Shown in pieces: positions 44,901 through 57,500 of a stretch of DNA of 64,000 nt. The position numbers and the translations under genes are program-made. Every line of letters begins with the position of its first letter. Position 1 is the stretch's first letter. This DNA is from Ectocarpus siliculosus (Eukaryota > Sar > Phaeophyceae > Ectocarpales > Ectocarpaceae): assembly GCA_000310025.1 (NCBI GenBank), contig FN649733.1:513329-577328 (forward strand), written 5' to 3'. The notes under the pieces are model-generated. The model saw only the letters and a list, made by a program, of their open reading frames with translations. It searched no databases and was not told where the DNA came from.

Positions 44901-47900
44901 GATCGCTAGCTTCCCCGGGGCAAGGTTTCGGCTCAAAGCCTGAGCATCTGCAAGCCCCAAAATGAAACACATCGCCACAGACAGGGACAGGTCGGGTGGA
45001 GTTGGTGTGATTGGTCGGCTTGTCACGCCTGAGACAATCGGGGGGAAGGAGCACAGAGGATAGAACGCGACGCCACCAGCAGGCTGTGAGTATTTCCCGA
45101 GATGAGTGAAGGGGGTCATCTGGCCTTGCTATCCGCTGGGGATTCATGACAAATTCAGCTGTTGAATAGGAAAAATGTTGGTAACACCCCGCATCGCAGC
45201 GGAATACCGTATCCAACACAAGATGACACACCCCCTGGACCGAGTTTCAAAGCTTGACTACGCCACGACTACATAAGAGGATGCATAAACGAAACGATGC
45301 GTTATCGGAGAGCTCTCGACCAGACGGTTTCAACGCCGCCGTTTTCGGCGCTGCGACTCTTTCCGCTGTTGATAAGTCGACCTTTGAAATTCGGTCCAGG
45401 GGGTGTGTCATCCTATGTCGGAGTATACGGTAATGATAACCGTCTTACTTGGCTTTCAAATAATCAGCTGTTCCGTTCATCGTCGAAACAAACTCGCGAG
45501 ACCATCGGAAATCAGTCGACAAGGCCTTTTGTCTCACCTGTGTTCAAGCTCCAGAACTCGACGCCGGCGATGCCCGTCTTCATACCAAGAGAGAGGTAGA
45601 GAGGGCAAGGATGAGAGAAAGAGTGACGCAAGACATCAAAAATACAAAAGAACGAACAAATAGAGGGGGGGGGAGAGAGCACAAAGCGTTTCCTGTCTGC
45701 ACGGCCAGAAACACACGGCCAGAAGGGGACAGGATGGCGAGCAGCGTCTTCCAAACACTGCTTCGTACTGCTCAAAACACGCCTTATCGTGCCACCGCGT
45801 TCTGGCCAACGGATCGCCCCAATACACACCACAGCATCGACCAAGACATGAAAACAACAACGCTGTGATTTGCAGGCAGAAGACAGCAGTAAGCTGAACG
45901 AGGAAACAATAAAGGCACACGCCTGTGTTCCGTTGTTTGCTTCTTCTGTTGGTGCTACGTCGAGCATGAGACGGAACCGATACCCTCAGCAACCGTGTTG
46001 AAATCCTTCTGCATGACCTGCCGCGCGCCACGGGACACGTGCCAAAACCAACAACATGGAACCAGAACCAACACCAGTAGCAGCGCCTATCGGTATCATG
46101 AGCACGGGCATTAATGCCTACCTGGACCATGCGGTTGACGGCGTTCCCACCCCCTCCGCCGACCCCCACCACCTTCCGGCCGCCGACACACGGTGCAAGG
46201 TACACGAGAGGCAAAGAAAGGTACGGGCGTCGAGATCACACACCATCAAAGAAGAAGACGCAAGTGCACTGGTATACACACGCACACGCAAGATTAACCG
46301 ACCGCTTATTTTCCCATCTCCTCCAAAGCGCGCGTCCATTGCTAGGTGTGAGCGATCGTACCCCTGCTGCCTGGGACAGCGTGTTGCACACCCTCTGAAC
46401 TATATAGAATATAATATGGCACCCAAAATGTGAAGAACTCGACGTCCGGAAACAACGAGATGATGACACACAACCTAAACGCTGTGATACACACCTCCAA
46501 TGCCCGCTAGGTGGAACAGGGAACACGCGCTCCCTCTCGGGCCGTGCCCAACACGTGTACAACATACCGAATGCAAGCCCGCAGCAGGTGTTTATGCGAC
46601 TCGCCTTGATGGAGCATGGCGTGTTGCCGCCATCGGGCATGAGCTGTGCCGCATGCGGCTCGAAAGTGGTCGGCACCTTCAAGGAGACGAGCAAAATTCC
46701 AACGTTGAAAGACAGACACGGCAGGGAAGTAGGAGGAGGGTGAGTCCGATCGTAGGTCACGCGAAGAGCGATATAACCAGCCAGCCAGCCAGCCACATAG
46801 CTCACGTTCAAACAAAGCTCGCTAGAGCCGGAGAGCTGTGCCGACGCTGTGCGCTGGAGAATGCATAGGCTCTTCACCCCTGTTCGGGCAAAAAGCACCA
46901 CTGGGCAAAGATGCGGAAAGATCTCTCACCGACGCTTGAGTTATCGAGCGCTAGATCTGGTCCAACACCCCGATGCGCCATAAACGGCACTATAATAGTC
47001 ATGGTTCCAACTTTCTGCGCGTAGTCAGGGAAGCAGCGACTAGAGCCTGTTCATCGCCAGAGATACCGGTGGTCTTAGACTTGAGCTCGGCATAACTTGG
47101 AGAAAAAAGTTCACTACCGGTGAGGTCGTTCCAGTGGAAGGCAGCCGGTTCCTTCCACGGTAAAATGGTAACTCTCTGACTCAAAGACGTTACACAACGC
47201 TACAGACCAAACCTTAGCCCGTATGTACCGCTCCCCAACATGTACTGCATCGGGAATCTTCGACAAGCAGCACGAACGAAGCAAATCACAAATCCACATC
47301 CATCCCCCAACCTATCCGTTCCGAAACAAAAGAACACGACCATCAGCTCCATCATGTCACCCATGCTGAATAGTGGTCCCGGTATAATGCCGGTTGCCCT
47401 GTATAATGACGTCAAGATCGTCTGGCACAGATGGAATAATCATAATCAAGGTGTTTCATACTCTACACAAGGCCGGTTGCCCGCTCTAACGCCGTTTCAA
47501 GGGGTTGGCGCCTACCGCATGCCGTACCGTACCAGCATTATACCGGGACCACTACTACTGTACACAGCAAAGAAATCTCTCCGTCATGTACAACGCCTTT
47601 TTTACCTCCTCTGGCTGGATGAACTGCTCCTTCTTTTGCCCCTGTCCCTGCTGTGCCACTCTGGGCGTCTTCCCTCCCGCCGTGGTGGCAGGCATCTTTC
47701 CTGCAAGCACGCTGGATGCTACCGCCGTTGTCGCAATCCCTGCTCCCTTGGCGACGGCAACAGGCGTCTCGACCTGAGGGACGTCACGGCCCGTTCATGA
47801 GTTTTTGGGGTGAAAGTTCTGCACAGGGGAGGGGATGTCCTCAAGCGTCCTCTGTCTGATCGGTAACGACAACACTACCCTCTCTAAAACGGAGGGACTA

Positions 47901-50856
47901 TCGAAAGCACGCTACATATTATATGCGTTGACGACATATTCGGAAGGTGTGCTGAGGAAGAACCAGAAAGTTTCGACTGTTGCTGAGCGTCTTCGAACAA
48001 ACAGATATTCTTGCTGCAGGGCACGTCTACTTCCGGCCCACAAGCATGCCCTCGTCTCATACATACCCGATCGAAGCTGACGGGCATGAAGCGGCTCTTC
48101 TCCCCAGATCCGCTGCCACCTGCGGGAACACACCACACGAAACAAAACGCCACGGTCACCAACGGCAGTGTGCCCTCGGTGCTGTGTCGTATTCGTTACG
48201 GTCGCCCGCTCGAAGCTAAACCTGCTCCGGGTCTTCCGCGAGATACAGTACGTCTCCACTTTTCTTGATCACGTAAACGTACAGCAAAGACTAACGAAAG
48301 AGACGCTAGCATCCAAGCCCAAACAACAACGGTAGTGGCGACCGACTCGTGCTTGCTTCCCGACTTGCGAACGACTTTGAGATCGCCAGCAGGGGTGTGT
48401 GAGACGCTGAAAGTCGCCCCCGTGTGTACGGACCAAATCCTAGAAGATTGACACACCTTCGATGATTTCCGGCAGTTCGGGGTCATCCGTAGCCTGGGGT
48501 TGGGGGGCGCGCGCGCGGGGGGGGGGGGGGTACTCTTGGGGTTGGGGGCGGGCGGCGGCGAAAGAGGCAGCGACGTGAATTTCGAGTCGTTTGTGCTATG
48601 GTCCGCACACACGGTTGGACGCTTGAGCCCTCTCTCGACAGTGGAAGCTGGAGCTACTTGTATGATGCTCGCCGCGGGCGCGTGTTGTTGTTGTGAAGGT
48701 ACACGGTTATGATTGTAAATGTCGCACCTACCAGAATCAAGTGTCCGACGAAAGAAAGCCCAGAGGTACAATATATATCTACCGACCTGCTGTGTGACGA
48801 GAGCGAAGCGAGTTGTCGAGTTGCTGATGATGCCTCCTCCCCCAAACAAGAGGATCGTTTAGGTTTTTCCTGTCCCAACTGGATCATCCCAAACGAAACG
48901 AACCGCCGGAACTTCCCAAACAAAACTAACCGAGGGACGTCCAACTTTGGCGCAAAATATAATTAGCACTACCACCGATTCATCCTCGACATTTTTTTAT
49001 GGAAAGAGATGAACTTGTTTTTGGAAAAAATAAAATGCAAACTCCACCAGAAAACAACAGCTTGCAGCAGCGCTCCTGGCAGAGAAAGAAAAACAGGCTG
49101 CCCCTTCTGCTGTTGTTTGCTTGTATACCTGGTCCAATTCGTTCATTTTTTCTAGGACTTTTTGCTCGGTGTTGCGCACGGGCATGCGACTTTGCACCAT
49201 ATCCCAACATACCGCAACTTCAGTGCTGCATTGGTGATACACAGCAAAGTAGCCAGCCCTAACCTCTCTACCCGTCAGATCTTTGTCTGCTGAGCTCTTT
49301 CGCTGCTGTTCACCCTTGGTTCTCATCGAGAGCACGCGCGGGGCAGAGAACAGGTTGATGTTCCTCCGCGGACAAACAAAACAACACGGCGTGTCGGGTT
49401 GTCTACGCCGAGGGTACGACGCCAGTCACCAACGGAGACTGGGTAGTCCCATGCTTTCCTCCAGAGGCTGTGCTGCTGCTGTGCGTGATACTGTCTGTCG
49501 CGGGGTATGGGTGCGTCTACGATGATATCCATACACTGACTGCTGGTGGTTGCATAAGATCATGTAACATTGTAGATTCCAGGAACTGCGGGAAGATTTT
49601 TTCCAGGCCGAACAAAACATACTGCCTCGGTGGTCTAAGGGCCAGGTCATGGGTTCGAGTCCCGGCAAAGTGAGTTCACACTAAATGAATCCTGGTCTAA
49701 GTTGGAAGCGACGCGCTGCAAAGCTCGTTGTGAGTAAACTTGATCGACTTCATACGTCGCGAGGGAAGGGATTGCTGTACCCTTCTCGCGATAAAAGTAT
49801 CTCAGGCAGGAACCGCAGGAGGGGGTCCAACCCCCCCCTCGTATGTGACCCCGGTTGGGTCGTCTAGCTAGTAGAAGTGGAGGATGGGGGCCAGAGGGGC
49901 AGACGACAGAGTCCGATGATGGGAGAAAAAAAAAAAAATACTATCCGGAATACGAAGCACACCACAACTCACCAGCCCCCGCCGTGCAATCGCCGACGCA
50001 CTCAGTCATCATTGCTCGCCACCCGGAGTTCCCAGGGAGAGCTAATCAAACAATAACAAACCCCAGGTGTCTCAGTTCATTCACAGGCCCTCCCCGTCGC
50101 ACGTGGAAAGTGTACTGTAGATCTACATCGTCCCGCGGGCGGACTACTGTAAATAAGACACAACCTTCAAACTCACCATCATCATCAAGCGCGAGCGGGA
50201 TTTGCGCGTCGTCGTTGATGCCAAGCCGTGCTCGCAATGATCATCTCGGCTCAACGCTGCTGCCCCCCGATCCAAGGGCGCTGCTGCGTATCGGAAACCA
50301 TCTGCGCGCGTGCAAATAACCCCAGGGGGAGGAAGAAAGAGCGTTGCGACGAGAACGGAGAGAGAGAGGATGGGTTCCCAGTTTGAAAATATGTGTACTG
50401 GAGAGGAAGATGCGCAAGGGCAGCGATATTTCCTGATAGTGCCAAGCGGCAGAGAGTTCCCTCCTCATTCCCCATACACATGTCACGAAGCATGCGGATC
50501 TCATCAAGCATCGCAAAGTGGCAGCGATAGGATACCGGTATACCTTGTCGTGAGTCGCAGCGGGCGACGCAAGATATTGTACGTCAATCAGCGCGGATGC
50601 GACGTGTGCCCTGGACATCGCGCGCCCATCACACGGATTCACACCAACCGTACAAATCCCTAGTACTTGCGGAGGGCAAACGACCGCAGACAGGCACGTT
50701 CAAGGATCTACGGCGGCGGCCGTTTGCACCAACCAGTGGCATTTGCTGACCTGCAACCCGCAGCACGGCGAGGGCAGCAGCAACGACAACTGCTCTCGCG
50801 GTGCTGATTTGTCTCCTTCTCTGAACCATCCCCATCTCCTTCCCGGCTGACGACAT
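38928..50856 (-). CDS. ftsZ: Plastid division GTPase FtsZ (cyanobacterial type)
   Basis: FtsZ polymerises into the stromal division ring (family knowledge). Nineteen exons in order: 50856-50751, 50301-50177, 48493-48457, 48119-48067, 47773-47606, 46676-46605, 46172-46122, 45577-45538, 44947-44816, 44531-44472, 43963-43920, 43079-43014, 42627-42553, 42265-42135, 41715-41653, 41202-41136, 40348-40301, 39493-39406, 39043-38928. Phase is continuous over 513 codons. Residues 1-36 look like a signal peptide (VVVAAALAVL core). A Phe three residues after the hydrophobic run opens a Ser/Thr/Arg-rich transit-like segment, the heterokont bipartite style. GTPase motifs: GGGGGN (192-197), tubulin signature GMGGGTGSG (276-284), T7 loop NVDFADV (380-386). 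GCLTVGVVTKPFAFEGRKR and DTLIVIANDKLL indicate cyanobacterial rather than mitochondrial FtsZ. Two introns start with GC. The C-terminus is a Gly/Ala repeat. Confidence 0.93.
39102..39135 (+). repeat. Degenerate telomere-like tract
   Basis: The stretch ggttagggatagggataggg followed by tttgggttagag resembles TTAGGG repeats with one-base changes. It lies in the last FtsZ intron, just before a G-run. Confidence 0.5.
39791..39915 (+). repeat. Short inverted-repeat element (MITE-like)
   Basis: Arms of about 21-25 bp, cored on agaagccgaaatcaaac and gtttgatttcggcttct, are separated by about 80 bp. The element lies in an FtsZ intron and has no coding capacity of its own. Confidence 0.65.
40712..40818 (+). 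repeat. Two-copy direct repeat of about 55 bp
   Basis: The unit includes gtagagacgaaaaaattgcc and cctttggcagaaga, repeated once with small differences. It is intronic in FtsZ. Confidence 0.75.
49620..49672 (+). other. tRNA-like fragment (SINE or tRNA pseudogene remnant)
   Basis: The segment cctcggtggtctaagg resembles a tRNA D arm, and gggttcgagtccc is a perfect T arm/B box. Only about 15 bases separate them, so no anticodon arm fits. A related gtcatgggtttgaat stretch lies on the minus strand near 27540-27560. It is best read as a tRNA-derived fragment. Confidence 0.35.
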
Positions 50857-51326
50857 GTAGTCAAGCGGTTCACTAGCACAACGACCCTTCGTCGAGCACG
50901 CAGAAAAGGTAGGTAGGTTGGTTGCTCCTATCCTGGGTCCTCGCTGGCTCTCTGTGTCTGCTCTGTTCCAGGTTGCAGGATCACGGGGATGCTGCGGGCT
51001 GCGGGGCCATCAAAGGGGCTCCGTGACCATAGGCTCCCCTATCTTTTGTATCCGATCTGCGGGCCCCCTGGCTCCCCTTGCTGGCGTCCTCTGGTGTTGC
51101 GCTGTGTATCGCTACCCCGTGCACCAAACACTGCGGTCACCTCCTCCAACAGCCACTCTCCTTCAATCTGTTGGGAAAGGGTCGAAAGAAAGAGGCAACA
51201 GGGCGTGCGTGGAGCAGCGGCGGAACGGAGCCAGGGAGATCCTCCTTTGACCCGCGGCGTGTCTTTCGACAACAACAGCAGATCCAGCGCCAGCACTACC
51301 ACCGCACCACCACCAACACCACCAAC
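50857..51326. promoter_or_regulatory. Divergent intergenic region upstream of FtsZ and the 51.3-kb start exon
   Basis: About 470 bp lie between the FtsZ ATG (minus) and the ATG at 51327 (plus). It should contain both 5' untranslated regions and a shared or back-to-back promoter. No specific motif could be identified by eye. Confidence 0.4.
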
Positions 51327-51735
51327 ATGGCCGCGAATGGAGACGGAGGGTAAGTGATATTTCACCACAGATGTTTGTAGCACCATCAACTGTCGGCAAA
51401 CTACAAGCGATTGCGTCAGAGTAGCAACGTGATTTGTTCACCTTTTTTTTTTCAAATTTGACTAGCCTTCAAGAGCTGTGGTTCGAATCGACCCACACAG
51501 CGGCGACATTCAGAGCGAGTTGGGCGGCGGCGGGGGAGGGGTTACAGACTCAGGGCCGCTACAAATTTTAAATGTGCGGGAGGTAACAGAGGACCGACGA
51601 ATAGAAATCGTGTCTACCGTGCGAGTGAGGGTAGCGTCGGGTCCGTACGGCAAAGACAGGAGGGTCCAGTTCGAACATGTGGAACATCCGCGCTCTGGTG
51701 GAGGTGTTGTGGGCGGGATTTTGGGCAAATTTTGA
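51327..51735 (+). CDS. Candidate 5' exons of an unrecognised gene
   Basis: ATG at 51327 sits in a good context (accaacATGGCC), after an A/C-rich leader. The exon reads MAANGDG and stops at a strong donor (gg|gtaagtg, 51350). A second exon starting at 51474 (after cttcaag) restores phase and reads an Ile/Val-rich stretch (LQILNVREVTEDRRIEIVST then VRVRVASGPYGKDRR) to a TGA at 51733-51735, for a total of 94 residues. Alternatively a donor at gggag|gtaaca (after 51582) could splice onward in phase 0 to the exon at 54575, making this the start of the acidic-protein gene downstream. The alternation of charged and aliphatic residues suggests beta strands; no family is recognised. Confidence 0.4.
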
Positions 51736-52442
51736 ATGTACGGTGCATGAAAAAAAAAAAGAAAAAGGAAAAGGAGGAAACCCCGGGTTTTGTAGGAAGA
51801 GTTCTGCGATCCGTCACGTGTTTGACTCGACCTTACTCGACCATCCCGCCCTCGATGAACTCGCGAGTTTTTGCACTAGAGCGCAAAGAAAGCCAGTACC
51901 CACGATCGACTGCTGTGAGTCGTTTAGGCACCCTGACACATAGTCCTGTTTGATTTTGACGAGCCACCGCTATGACATACCACATGGCATATCATACACA
52001 CACACATACATGCATGTACGGTGTGGCTTTCTCTCTGTCCAACAGAACCGCGTGACCACCAGTATCATTACAGTATTCGGATAGCATGCAGAGAGCCCGC
52101 AGCCCGCACTGCATGGGAGTAGTAGCCGTCGCGAGCAGAGCACAGGACAATGGCGGGCGCTGCCTCGACAGATCATGCAGAGGATGAGAAAAGATCCCAA
52201 GTTAATAACTCTCCAACGGCCACAACTAGTCTCGCTTCTAAAACTCAGCAGACCAACCCAGCGCTGCGTCGTAACTAAATAAACAGCAGGGCAAGGAACA
52301 AAGACCTGCTTGGGAAAGCGTGTGTATTGGTCTGAAAGGGTTCATTCGGCTGCCAGACTCTCTGTTTAGCCGGTGGGCGCACCCTCTCTCTCTCTGTCAT
52401 CAGCTGTCGCATCAGCTTCGAGGCTCTCTGGTGGGCGGCGTA

Positions 52443-52618
<176 letters not shown>

Positions 52619-52840
52619 TCTGGGTCGCTGTTGTTGCGGCAGCAGCAACCAGCTGCTAACACTCTTAATTGCTGGCGTGGTGATTGTTCTGTAGCGGCTA
52701 TGTCTGTGGCAGCTGTGAGGTCTCTAACACGTCAAAGAGTGTTACAGATGCTGTCGGTATTGGACATTTTCCCCTCCTCTCTTTTCTCTATATATGTCCA
52801 ATACCGACGGAACGTGCACCGCCAGTAAAAAATCGCCTTT

Positions 52841-54513
52841 CCCGGACAGAGTTTTAGGAGTTTAATTACGCGGGCGAAGCCTGCCAATACACGGTGAAAC
52901 CCATTCATCTGCAGGCCACACCCCTTCAAAATGTTGCACCTCACTCAATGAATCAATGAAGGAAAGGACACCAGACCAGGGGTACCGTCACCGGGGCAGC
53001 AAAGAAATCACCGTGCATATATTCCGCCATGCGGGTTGTCGACATACCGACGCGTCGGGATGGATGATTGATGGCGATTGCTTTGGGTGGGGTGTTCACT
53101 CCAAATAACCCACCGATAGATGGGCAGCAAAAAAAGCCACCGGGACAGATTTAACTTGGCGTCCGCCAATCAGCTGTCTCCATTTAACTTGGCGCCTACT
53201 TGGCGTCTTGTCTATTTTCGAGTAATTTTGGCAATTACGCCGCTTTTTCTTCTGGGCGCACCGCATTCATTCGAACCAACCAGTTCAGAGACCGACACAC
53301 ATCAGGCGGGAGCCTGGGCGCTGCAACTGACGCATACCAGACGCCAACAGCAGCAGAGACCACTCTGGTCTCTGTGTGCACGAAGTTTCGCAATGTCAAC
53401 CCACACTGAGTGTCGATGACGAGTACGCAGCAGCACCCGCTAGAAGAAGAGCTACAAACACGCACGCACCCATCACGCACACACACGCGAATATTTTATG
53501 TCGAGCTACTGCAGCACAGCAGTAGTAGTACCCACACCCAGGGATCCATGCCCGCTTTTATATCATCTGCACGCCCGTCCTCTCGCCAGAACACTTCAAG
53601 TAACGTGATGATGATGCTCTGGCAGCTCCGCGTTGTTTTTTTTCGCTCTCTTGACTCCATCTATCGGTAGGTTCTTTATTGGAGTGAACACCCCACCCAA
53701 AGCAATCGCCATCAATCATCCATCCATCCCGACGCGTCGGTTTGTTGACAACCCGCATGGCAGAATATCTGCACGGTGATTCTTTTGCTGCCCCAGTGAC
53801 GGCACCTCTGCTCTGGTGTCTCCGTTCCTTCATCGATGCATTGAGTGAGGTGCAACATTTTGAAAGCGTTTGGCTCGCAGATGAATGGGTTTCACCGTTT
53901 ATTGGCGGGCTTCGCCCGCGTAATTTAACTCCTAAAAGCTCTGTCCCGGTACATTAAAAATTTGCCGATAGATGGAGTCAACAGAGCGAACAAAACAACG
54001 TGGAGGTGCCAGAGTATCATCACGTTACTTAAAGTGTTCTGGCGAGAGGACGGGCGTGCAGATGATATAAAAGCATGCATGGATCCCTGGGTGTGGGTAC
54101 TACTGCTGTGCTGCAGTAGCTCGACATAAATAGTCGCGTGTGTGTGCGTGCGTGCGTGTTTGTACGATCTCCCTCTCTCTCCTCGCTGTAGCTCTTCAGG
54201 GGGGTGCTGCTACGTGCTCGTCATCGACACTCAGTGTGGGTTGACATTGCGAAACTTCGTGCACACAGAGACCACTGGTCTCTGCTGCTGTTGGTGTCTG
54301 GTATGCGCCAGTTGCAGCGCCCAGGCTCCCGCCTGATGTGTGTCGGTCTCTGAAGTGGTTGGTTCCAATGCGGTGCGCGCACAAGAAAAAAGCGGCGTAA
54401 TTGCCAAAATTACTCGAAAATAGACAAGACGCCAAAGTAGGCGCCAAGTTAAATGGAGACAGCTGATTGGCGGACGCCAAGTTAAATCTGTCCCGGTGGC
54501 TTTTTTTGCTGCC
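52841..54513. mobile_element. Composite foldback-like element with two interleaved inverted pairs
   Basis: Four segments are visible: B (52841 to about 53112), A (53124-53664), then B reversed (53668-53949) and A reversed (53964-54513). A and its reverse copy share long near-identical stretches, for example tgtctccattt then aacttggcgcc. Segments A and B both carry a CCGGGACAGA-like end, and ccgatagatgg sits at the internal junctions. The pairs interleave (B A B' A') instead of nesting, so this is not one simple hairpin. No transposase or other open frame is present, so it would be non-autonomous. Element class unknown. Confidence 0.7.
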
Positions 54514-54574
54514 GGATTTTGCTCATCTACAAATACACATACGCCAACCCCTGAACTCCATCTTTTTCTTGCAG

Positions 54575-57500
54575 GCACACAAGGTGGAGGAGATCACCGG
54601 GACATACGTATGCATATGCCCCAACATGAACCGAGAGAAAGAGCTCGACATAGACGTTCCGTGGCGTTTTTTTCTCGTTGTTTGGCAATGGCAATCTCCT
54701 GTTTCAGACCGTTCACGTCTCCGATGCCACACGGAACCACTCTCTGTTGTTTACTTCTACACAGTAGCAGCAGCAGGTTCTTGTGTAGGCGTGATAAGGC
54801 GTGCCAAGCGATTTCACCGGCATAAACATCCGCATATCCGCAAGAAAACTATGATTCTACGTACCCACAAGGGGTATGAGACACGAGACACCACAGCAGC
54901 CCATTGATCATGTTCGAGCGTTGAAGACAAGACCTACCGTAGGTTATTAGACGGCGGTGTGGCGTCTTGTGTACACCACCCTTGCGACAGAATGCGTTTC
55001 GGGGATCCACTGCAGTCTGGGGTGTGTGACAACATGTGTACGTGATGTCTCTCCTGGCAAATAGTTGTCGCAGCCTGCGTAGCGTAGACTGATAATCAGG
55101 AGATGTGATCCTACCTGCTACAAGAGACCCTGACGACAAAGCTTCCCGCCTGAATGGTCTCGTCTGTGCAGCTGACATCTCTGCGGCATGAAGAATCAAG
55201 TTCCAAACCCACCTCTCGACAACCCCCCCTGGGTGGCAACAACAACCCCCGGCAATGGTAGAAAAACATCCATACTTTTCCAACGTACCGACCATGGCTA
55301 CACCTAGGCACCCTGGGAACACCTAGATGGTTGTCGAGTGACACAGCCATTCAGCACAAGGAGGTTTTCACTATTGTTGGCGTCTGCGCATTTTTTTTCT
55401 TTCATCAGCTAAAGTGCGTGAATTTCTGCACCCCAAAACAGGGTCATAAAGGACGGCGCGGTGGTTGAACCAGAGAAGCCCGTTGAGTCTTCCGCTGCCA
55501 AGACAACGGCTGCGGCAGTCGTGCCTGACGTAGCTGTTGTCGCCAAGGAGCCGGCAGAAGCAAGAGAAGCGGAGGAGGTGGACGGGGAGAACGGTGCCGT
55601 TGCCGCTCAGGAGGCAGCGGTGGTGGTCGCTGCAAGCCCTGAGGGGCACGGTGAAGAGGAAGAGGAGGAGGAGGAGGAGGAGGAGGAGGAGGAGGAGGAG
55701 GAGGAGGAGGATGAAGACGAAGACGAGGATGAAGACGCAGACGGTAGGGCGGACTCGTGTTTGCTTACGTTATTTTGAGCTACCAAAGCCTGTGTTGATA
55801 TACCATACTATCATGCCGATGTAAGGCGGCTTGACTCGCACCTCAGCGGCATGAGTGCGTGCCGTTATATGTCGGGGGTGGTAAAGAAGGAACTACGGAA
55901 GGAATACGTCGTCAGTTGTCTCAAAACCAAGGCGGGTAGCACTTGGGTGTGCCTGCCCACACGACCTTGTCTTTGGGAGTGTCAAGACCGGAAAACAATC
56001 AAGTCGTTCGAATCTGGCTGCCACTTGTACAAGACAGAAGGCACCAATGTGGACAAGTCAGCCTTCTTTTCACAACGGGTTCTTGGATGAGGGTCACCCT
56101 TTGTGCCGCTTGCTCCACACCTCACGGGCGTTTTTTGGGGTGTGGGTGTAATGTTTCGCCTAGTGGTCGGTTACAACCCGACGGGAAATATCCCCGCTTC
56201 GTAGTATTAGGGATGCGAGGTGTAATAGGTCTGGTGGCTACGGCGACGTAGCTGTTGACCCCCCACACACACACACGCTTTGTAGGGATGCGAGGCCAAT
56301 CGTCTAACAGCTACGGCATGCACGGCTCTGAGTACCCCCCCCCCCCCGCCCACACACACACACACACACAAACCGTCTTCCAGCTTCTATTCTCGTATGT
56401 ATGTGTTCCTCCCCGCCCCTTTCGGGCGACTTTTTAGCGCAGCGCAAGATATTTGTTCGGGTATAGTGGCCCAAAACCACGGCGCCCGCTTGGTCGTGTA
56501 CTACTTTCATCTCTTGGATTAAGTCTGACGTGTTTCTTGCTCCCTTCCCTCCTCCGTATTCGTCCAATCGAAGGTGACGATGAAGACGAAGACGAGCAAC
56601 AAGAGGAAGAAGCCAGCGGCAGCGGAGGGGGCGAGGGGAAGGGTAAAGGGAAGGGGAAGGGGGCGGCGGTGGCGGAGAAGGAGAGACGACCCAAGAAAAA
56701 GGCGAAAAGAAGCTACGACGACGACCGCCTCGAAGCGGTTTCAAAAGGTGCAAAATTAGTTCGGGGAGAAAGAACAACAACGACTTTCTGCGTGTGCCAC
56801 TGCTCGTCTTAAGTTTTCGTCATGGGGACCGTTGGATTGGAATAGCTGCGAAACATTAGGGTGCGGAATCAGCTCCGTCCAGAAATATCGCCACTCCCGT
56901 GGTCAATTTTTTCCCACCAATCAACGTGGCGGGTTCGCGTATGCCCGATCGCCTAGACGGCACGAAACAACGTTCATGCCGTGTTTACTGGGCTGCTTCA
57001 TCTCGGCTGCTGGACGTGTTGTGGCGTGTTACCGTCATTGTGGCTATTGCTGGACACGTGCTTGGTCACACGAAAATGGCAAGCAAACACGTGACCCCCC
57101 CCCCCCCCCCCCCGGCAAACCCCTAACTTTTTTGGCTGTCCCAAAAAAAAAAATCTCTGCGCCCAAGGGGAAAAATATTTACCCCCCCGCCCCCCCCCAG
57201 GGGGGGATTGCCTCTCCCCCCCCCCCGGGGGCAAAAAATTGGAAATTTCTGGGGGGGGCCGCCAAACAAGACCAATACCACCATNNNNNNNNNNNNNNNN
57301 NNNNNNNNNNNNNNNNNNNNNNNNNNNNNNNNNNNNNNNNNNNNNNNNNNNNNNNNNNNNNNNNNNNNNNNNNNNNNNNNNNNNGGTTCCAAAAGGGGAA
57401 AAATTATTTGGGGGAGAAAAAAAAACAAGGACTTTTGGGGGGGCCCCCTGCTCTTTTAAAGTTTTCTCCAGGGGGCCCGTGGGTTGGGAAAAGTTGGGAA

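Noticed and set aside
46999-47184. Minus-strand frame of 61 codons with protein-like composition
   Set aside because: It sits in an FtsZ intron and cannot be placed between the exons at 47606 and 46676, which join in phase without it.
48196-48849. Minus-strand frame of about 217 codons with a hydrophobic stretch
   Set aside because: It overlaps the short FtsZ exon 48493-48457 in a different frame, while that exon and its neighbours keep FtsZ phase. The frame crosses a poly-C run and has no start context.
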